Shown piece after piece: positions 6,453 to 10,620 of a stretch of 10,620 nucleotides of DNA. The notes under the pieces are model-generated. The model saw nothing but the letters and a program-made list of their open reading frames with translations. It had not been told where the DNA came from and searched no databases. Each line of letters opens with the position of its first letter. Within the stretch, counting starts at the first letter, position 1. This stretch comes from CAYPTI01 sp964413525 [NCBI: uncultured bacterium] (GTDB lineage: Bacteria; T1Sed10-126), in assembly GCA_964413525.1 (NCBI GenBank), contig CAYPTI010000001.1:56437-67056 (forward strand). Direction: 5' to 3'. Both the position numbers and the translations under genes were made by a program.

Positions 6453-7555
6453 CGGGACAGAAACTCGTCGTTGTCCTCCGGTTCAAGCACCGAGATCCGC
6501 AGGTACTCGGGCAGCCCGTATCCATCCATGGGCCGGGTGATCACTCCCCGGTCCAGCAAGCGGTCGAAGGCCTCCCTCCCCTCGCCTCCCGGGGCCCTGG
6601 CCAGGAAGAAGTGGGCCGACGTCGGTACGGTTTCCACGCCCCGTTCTTCCAGCGCTTCCCGGACCCGATCGGCTTCCGCCGGAAGCAGGTCCCGGGCTCG
6701 CCGGAGGTACTCCCCGGAACTAACCAGGGCTTCCCTCGCCACGGCCTGGGCCGGAGCCGTGACGTTGAAGGGCGGGCGCACCTTGTCCAGTTCCCGGCGC
6801 AGCTCAGGATCCATCAACCCGTATCCCGCCCGCAGCCCCGCCAGCCCGTAGGACTTCGAAAACGTCCGCAGGACCACGATCCCCGGGGGGAAGGAACCCT
6901 CCAGAAGTCGTCGCCCGTCCGGATAGGACTCGTCCTCGATCAACTCGAAGTAGGCTTCGTCCAGCACCACCAGGACCCGGGGAGGAACGGTGGACAAAAA
7001 TTGTTCCAGGGCTTCCCGGCTCACGTACCGTCCCGTGGGGTTGTTGGGGTTCGGTATGTAGATCATGCGCGTGCGATCGGTGATCCGACGCTCCATGCCC
7101 GCTAGATCGAGCAAAAATTCATCGGTCAATGGAACGGGTCGGAGGGAGGCTCCCATGAACCCGGCGATCATAGGCAGGCGAACGAAGGACGACTCGCTGA
7201 CCACGACCTCGTCCTCCGGATCCAGCAGGGCCTTCCCCAGGCAGTCCAGAATTTCGTCGCTCCCCCCGGCGGCCAGGATCCCCTCCAGCGGCCAGTCGTA
7301 GTGCTCCGACAACGCCTGTCTGAGCCGGTAACTCCCTCCGTCGGGGTAGCGGTTCAGACGCCCGAAAACGTCCCGGTAGGCTTCACGCAGAGACTCGGGA
7401 GGGGGCAGAGGATTTTCGTTCGAGCCCATCTTGAGCGGGCGCCGGTCCACGTTGCGTTCCCGCATCAGTTCGTCGACCGGTTTGCCGGGTTCGTAGGGCA
7501 CCGCGTCCCGGACGGAGTCCCGCGGTTCGTAGGGGTTCGGATCCGGCTCGCTCAT
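6434..7555 (-). CDS. hisC: Class I/II PLP aminotransferase of the HisC family (histidinol-phosphate / aromatic)
   Basis: The 373-residue protein is a HisC-family, fold-type I pyridoxal-phosphate enzyme. Recognisable features are SNENPL at 45-50, NPNNPTG at 169-175, LDEAYFE at 198-204, the PLP-binding lysine in TFSKSYGLAGLRAGYG (Lys234) and the C-terminal substrate-binding arginine in YLRIS at 351-355. HisC converts imidazole-acetol phosphate to histidinol phosphate, but HisC paralogues next to pheA and tyrA commonly act as aromatic aminotransferases for phenylpyruvate and 4-hydroxyphenylpyruvate. The position between pheA and tyrA, with an ATGA overlap to pheA, makes an aromatic role likely here; whether it also serves histidine synthesis depends on whether another hisC exists in the genome. 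The N-terminal 20 residues are Pro/Asp/Glu-rich and not conserved. Confidence 0.93.
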   Translation of the reverse strand: MSEPDPNPYEPRDSVRDAVPYEPGKPVDELMRERNVDRRPLKMGSNENPLPPPESLREAYRDVFGRLNRYPDGGSYRLRQALSEHYDWPLEGILAAGGSDEILDCLGKALLDPEDEVVVSESSFVRLPMIAGFMGASLRPVPLTDEFLLDLAGMERRITDRTRMIYIPNPNNPTGRYVSREALEQFLSTVPPRVLVVLDEAYFELIEDESYPDGRRLLEGSFPPGIVVLRTFSKSYGLAGLRAGYGLMDPELRRELDKVRPPFNVTAPAQAVAREALVSSGEYLRRARDLLPAEADRVREALEERGVETVPTSAHFFLARAPGGEGREAFDRLLDRGVITRPMDGYGLPEYLRISVLEPEDNDEFLSRWDETF

Positions 7556-8631
7556 GTTGCTTCATCCTCCCGGGGATAGGAACCAAGAAGCTTGAAAAAG
7601 GATGACTTGTTGGAAATAAGATTCAGTAATTCAGAGATTTGTTCGTCTTCCTTATGACCCACGAAGTCGACGAAAAACACGTAGTCCCAGGTCCGGCGGG
7701 GGGAGGGACGGGATTCGATTTTGGTCATGTTCACGCCGTGGTTTCCAAACGGTTCGAGCATTTCGTACAGCGCCCCGGCCCGGTTCGGGACGGAAAACAC
7801 GATGCTGGTCTTGTCGTCTCCCGTGGGTTCCGGGGATGATTGACCGAGAACCAGAAACCGGGTGAAGTTGTCCCCGCCGCCCTGAAGTCCCCGGGCCAGG
7901 GTGTTGAGTTCGTACAGTTCGGCGGCCACCTCCGAGGCGATGGCCGCGGTTCCCGAGGTGTTTGCGGCGTGTTCGGCGGCGCTGGCCGTGCTGGGGGTTT
8001 CTTCGGTTTCAACCCGCGGCAGGTTCCGTTCCAACCAGGCCCCCGACTGAGCCAGGGCCTGCCGGTGGGAGACGACCCGGGTGACGTCCTCCAGCCGGGA
8101 TTCCCGGCTGATCAGCTGCAGATCGATCGAGAGGTAACATTCACTGGTGATGGTGAGGGTCGTGTCGAGAAACCGGTCCAGGGTGTGGCGGACGGCCCCC
8201 TCCTGACTGCTTTCCACCGGCACCAGGCCAAAATCCACCTGGCCGGACTCCACTTCGTCGAACACCCCGGAGACGGAGGAAACGGGCTTGAAGTTCGAGG
8301 TCCGTCCGAACCGGCTCCGGGCGGCGGCGTGCGTGAAGGTCGCTTCGGGGCCCAGGTAGGCGATGGTCATGGGTTTTTCCAGGTTCAGGCTGGTGGCGAT
8401 GATCTCACGAAAAATTTGCTTCAGGGAGGACAGGGGAAACTCCCCCCCGGACAGGCGCTCCAGCCGGGCGAAGATCTCCCGTTCCCGGGCCGGCGCGTGG
8501 AGGGTGAGATCGTTCTCCTTCTTGATTTTACCGATTCGTTTCACGACCCGGGCTCGCCGGTCCAGCAGCTTCACGAGGTCCCGATCGACTTCGTCAATTT
8601 CCTCCCGGGCCTGCTCCAGTTCGTCAGTCAT
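7552..8631 (-). CDS. pheA: Bifunctional chorismate mutase / prephenate dehydratase with ACT domain
   Basis: PheA turns chorismate into prephenate and then phenylpyruvate, the committed route to phenylalanine. The 359-residue P-protein has an AroQ chorismate mutase helix bundle at about 1-88 (EQAREEIDEVDRDLVKLLDRR, then APAREREIFARL at 46-57). The dehydratase domain spans about 89-265, with GPEATFTHAA at 94-103, SHRQALAQSGAWL at 188-200 and the catalytic TRF in DNFTRFLVLG at 254-263. The ACT domain at about 275-352 has NRAGALYEML and the Phe-binding ESRP at 306-309, so feedback inhibition by phenylalanine is expected. One oddity: the conserved dehydratase motif P-[IV]-E-N-[ST] reads VPVESSQEG at 138-146, with Ser replacing Asn. 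The start overlaps rluB by 8 bp and the stop overlaps hisC by 4 bp. Confidence 0.96.
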   Translation of the reverse strand: MTDELEQAREEIDEVDRDLVKLLDRRARVVKRIGKIKKENDLTLHAPAREREIFARLERLSGGEFPLSSLKQIFREIIATSLNLEKPMTIAYLGPEATFTHAAARSRFGRTSNFKPVSSVSGVFDEVESGQVDFGLVPVESSQEGAVRHTLDRFLDTTLTITSECYLSIDLQLISRESRLEDVTRVVSHRQALAQSGAWLERNLPRVETEETPSTASAAEHAANTSGTAAIASEVAAELYELNTLARGLQGGGDNFTRFLVLGQSSPEPTGDDKTSIVFSVPNRAGALYEMLEPFGNHGVNMTKIESRPSPRRTWDYVFFVDFVGHKEDEQISELLNLISNKSSFFKLLGSYPREDEAT

Positions 8632-9331
8632 CGAGGGTCAACTCCCGTAAGCGTTCCACCGTCGGTTCGTCCAGTTCCTCCATCGTTCCCGGTTCAAGTC
8701 CCTCCAGGGTCAACGGACCGATCCGCTCCCGAACGAGGTCGGTGACGGTATAGTCAAACCGATCGAACATCCGGCGGATCTGTCGGTTTCGTCCTTCCTT
8801 GATGATCATTTTCAACCTTCCTTCCCCCAGCGGTTCGACGGACGCCGGGCGGGTCTGCCGGCCGTCCAGGTGAACCCCCGATTCCTCCATGATCTTGATC
8901 ACGGCCGGGGACGGTTCCTGATCCAGGGTGACCACGTACTCCTTTTCCACCCCGTGCCGGGGATGGGTGATGGCGTTGGCGAGATCCCCGTCGTTGGTCA
9001 ACAGCAGCAGCCCCTGGCTGTCCTGATCCAGTCGACCCACCGGGTAGATCCGCTGATCCACCCGTCCGGCGACCTCCTTCAGGGTGCGTTCGATCTTCGG
9101 ATCCTCAAGGGTCGTGGCGACGCCCTCCGGCTTGTGGTACCGAAAGTATACCTTCGGTTCCAGTTCCAGCGGTTCCCCGTCGAACTCCACCATATCCTCG
9201 ATCGGGGTCACCCGGCGTGCCGGATCCAGTTCGACCGACCCGTTGACCATCACGTGACCCTGCTGGATCAGCCGGTCGCTCTCCCGGCGGGAAGCGACCC
9301 CGCAGTGGGCCAGGTATTTGTTTAACCGCAT
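8624..9331 (-). CDS. rluB: Ribosomal RNA pseudouridine synthase, RluB/RsuA family
   Basis: RluB-type enzymes isomerise a uridine in helix 93 of 23S rRNA. The 235 residues comprise an S4 RNA-binding domain (MRLNKYLAHCGVASRRESDR at the start, through about 60) and the RsuA/RluB catalytic domain with PVGRLDQDSQGLLLLTNDG at 97-115 (catalytic Asp102) and EGRNRQIRRMF at 179-189. Adjacency to scpB is typical of RluB in many bacteria, which favours RluB over RsuA, RluE or RluF. The ATG has no strong Shine-Dalgarno immediately before it. A GGGAGG lies about 39 nt upstream, 6 nt before a GTG that opens only three codons. The conserved S4 start at the first residues still supports this ATG. Confidence 0.92.
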   Translation of the reverse strand: MRLNKYLAHCGVASRRESDRLIQQGHVMVNGSVELDPARRVTPIEDMVEFDGEPLELEPKVYFRYHKPEGVATTLEDPKIERTLKEVAGRVDQRIYPVGRLDQDSQGLLLLTNDGDLANAITHPRHGVEKEYVVTLDQEPSPAVIKIMEESGVHLDGRQTRPASVEPLGEGRLKMIIKEGRNRQIRRMFDRFDYTVTDLVRERIGPLTLEGLEPGTMEELDEPTVERLRELTLDD

Positions 9332-9372
9332 CGGTTCAAATCGTTCCGGGTCAGCGATTCACGATCGACCTC

Positions 9373-9433
9373 CCTTCGGAAAGGTCCGGCACCGGAGGAT
9401 CCGGACAAGTGGGGCCGGACACTCGCGGTCCGG
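9373..9433 (-). promoter_or_regulatory. Cluster of hairpins between scpB and rluB
   Basis: The 110-nt gap reads, on the minus strand, CCGGAC(7-nt loop)GTCCGG, then GTCCGG(11-nt loop)CCGGAC, then CCTT-TCCG-AAGG with a UNCG-class tetraloop, followed at once by GGGAGG. The two larger stems use the same 6-nt arm, so arms from the two hairpins can swap partners. No T-tract is present. This could be a leader structure for rluB or an RNA processing site after scpB; the short arms mean chance cannot be excluded. Confidence 0.35.
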
Positions 9434-9441
9434 AGCGAACC

Positions 9442-10020
9442 TCACGTCTCGTCAATAAGTTGCTGAATTTCGTCCTGGTCGGGAAGATCATTCAAACTGC
9501 TCAGGCCAAAATAGTCCAGAAACCGATCGGTCGTTTTGTACTCCATCGGTCGGCCGATCTCGTCCCGGCGACCGCTGATCCGGATGAGGTTCTCCTCCAG
9601 CAGGGTTTTGAGCACCGACTGGCTGTTCACCCCTCGAACGGCCTCGACCTCCGGCCGGGTTACCGGCTGATGATAGGCTACAATCACCAGGGTTTCCACG
9701 GCGGAGTCCGACAGGCGGGCCCGGGTCCGTTCCCCGAACATCCGTTTGAGGTACGGGTAATGACGTTCCCTCGTCGTGAGCTTAAAGCCGCCGGATATGG
9801 TGAGGACCTGCATGCCCCGGTCATCGAGCCTGTACTCCTCCTGAAGTTGTTTGAGCAGTCGGCGGAGCCGGTTTCCGTCAACCCCGAGCGGATCGCTGAG
9901 ATCGGAAGCCCGCAGGGGTTCCTCCGCCACGAACAGCGCCGCCTCGAGGCAGGATTTGATCTCCTCGTCGTCGGCCTCCTCCAGGCTGACTTCCTCTTCC
10001 TCCGGTGCGGGTTCACTCAT
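9442..10020 (-). CDS. scpB: Segregation and condensation protein B
   Basis: ScpB is the winged-helix kite subunit of the bacterial SMC-ScpAB condensin complex, which compacts and segregates the chromosome. The 192-residue protein has an acidic N-terminal tail (MSEPAPEEEEVSLEEADDEE), a first winged helix at about 20-95 (EAALFVAEEPLRASDL, GGFKLTT) and a second at about 100-175. The family signature runs LSDSAVETLVIVAYHQPVTR at 103-122, RGVNSQSVLKTLLEENLI at 129-146 and GRPMEYKTTDRFLDYFGL at 156-173. The length is typical. The ATG overlaps the scpA stop by 8 bp (ATGAGTGA), so the two subunits are probably translated together. I count 40 Asp/Glu against 25 Lys/Arg. Confidence 0.96.
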   Translation of the reverse strand: MSEPAPEEEEVSLEEADDEEIKSCLEAALFVAEEPLRASDLSDPLGVDGNRLRRLLKQLQEEYRLDDRGMQVLTISGGFKLTTRERHYPYLKRMFGERTRARLSDSAVETLVIVAYHQPVTRPEVEAVRGVNSQSVLKTLLEENLIRISGRRDEIGRPMEYKTTDRFLDYFGLSSLNDLPDQDEIQQLIDET

Positions 10021-10620
10021 CGGAGTCGTCCGAGTCCAGCCCGAGGACCTGGATGGTGCCGCCTTCCTCCGGACGGATCAGACGGAGCCGCCGGGATTTG
10101 ACCAGGTGCAGAATGGCCAGGAACGTCACGATGATCTCCTCCCGGGTGGGTCGATCGCTCATTAATTCCAGAAACGCCCGGCGATGTCCCTCCGGAACCT
10201 CCTGCTTCATCCACTCGATCCGCTCCTCGGTGCTGTACTCATTGGTTAGTTCCAGGTCCGGTAAGGGCTTCTCCACCTGGGTTTCCAGCAGATTCCCGAA
10301 GGCCTGCAGAAGTTCGAACAGGGTCACTTCCTGGTAGTTCGTCACCCCGTCCTGAACGGATTCGGGGACGTCGGGTTCGGTGTCGTACAGCCGGGCGCGC
10401 TGGCGGGCCTGGACCCGGAGCCGACGAGCAACCCGCTGAAAGAACCCCCGTTCTTCCTCGCCGGGTCCTTCCAGATCCTCCACCGACTCCCCGGTGTCGT
10501 CCCCCGGGAGCATCAGGCGAATTTTTAGTCGGATCAACTCCGAAAACATCATCAGGTACTCGGAGGCTACCCCGAGGGGAAGTTCGTCGGCCCGGGAATC
10601 CAGGTGACGGGCAAAATCCA
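10013..10620 (-). CDS. scpA: Segregation and condensation protein A, C-terminal part (5' end outside window)
   Basis: ScpA is the kleisin that bridges the SMC heads and binds ScpB. The frame stays open to the window edge, giving 202 codons; an internal ATG at 10552 is not the start, because the codons before it continue the ScpA family sequence. Visible signatures are PLGVASEYLMMFSELIRLK and the RLMLP that follows (the usual A-x-E-Y-L-x-M-A...K-S-R-x-L-L-P), an acidic linker rich in Asp/Glu/Gly, and the C-terminal winged-helix region with TREEIIVTFLAILHLVKSRR then LIRPEEGGTIQVL. The end is Asp/Ser-rich (GLDSDDSDE). The N-terminal SMC-binding part is missing from the window. Confidence 0.94.
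   Translation of the reverse strand, partial: DFARHLDSRADELPLGVASEYLMMFSELIRLKIRLMLPGDDTGESVEDLEGPGEEERGFFQRVARRLRVQARQRARLYDTEPDVPESVQDGVTNYQEVTLFELLQAFGNLLETQVEKPLPDLELTNEYSTEERIEWMKQEVPEGHRRAFLELMSDRPTREEIIVTFLAILHLVKSRRLRLIRPEEGGTIQVLGLDSDDSDE

Overview
The window is a stretch of ordinary bacterial core genome. It has high GC content (roughly 60 % by eye), and every gene I can support lies on the minus strand, so transcription runs from high to low coordinates. The proteins are normal bacterial housekeeping enzymes. Clear Shine-Dalgarno sequences sit before pcm and rpsA, which argues against a lineage with a degenerate anti-SD such as most Bacteroidetes. Several proteins (ScpA, ScpB, ribosomal protein S1, the start of PheA) are rich in Asp and Glu, which would fit a moderately halophilic or halotolerant organism but does not prove it. 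I cannot assign a phylum. The order pheA-hisC-tyrA-cmk-rpsA resembles the gamma- and deltaproteobacterial aromatic/cmk/rpsA cluster, but without aroA and with scpA-scpB-rluB directly upstream.

Layout in transcription order. (1) Chromosome segregation: scpA (5' end outside the window) and scpB, overlapping by 8 bp. (2) A 110-bp gap with a set of short hairpins, then rluB (ribosomal RNA pseudouridine synthase). (3) The Phe/Tyr branch: pheA (chorismate mutase-prephenate dehydratase-ACT), hisC (aminotransferase) and tyrA (prephenate dehydrogenase-ACT), each overlapping the next. (4) cmk (CMP kinase), overlapping tyrA by 4 bp. (5) A 197-bp AT-richer leader and rpsA (six-domain ribosomal protein S1). 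(6) A 361-bp gap with a possible terminator, a strong bulged hairpin and a possible promoter. (7) pcm (protein isoaspartate methyltransferase), overlapping by 16 bp a DUF368/PopT-type undecaprenyl-phosphate transporter gene. (8) A 158-bp gap with two small hairpins and the N-terminal part of a XerC/XerD-type tyrosine recombinase, cut by the window start.

How they work together: overlapping stops and starts make pheA-hisC-tyrA a self-contained route from chorismate to phenylalanine and tyrosine, with ACT domains for feedback control on PheA and TyrA. HisC could supply the final transamination as well as act in histidine synthesis. cmk and rpsA link nucleotide supply and translation, and rluB adds ribosome modification. 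pcm and the PopT homologue form a second, probably independent, unit.

I found no mobile element, CRISPR array, tRNA or rRNA gene, and no evidence of a novel multi-gene system. The points most worth a second look are the repeated-arm hairpins before rluB, an SD-overlapping hairpin before rpsA, the bulged hairpin upstream of pcm, an Asn-to-Ser change in a conserved PheA motif, a long hydrophilic insertion in the PopT homologue, and the clean absence of aroA.
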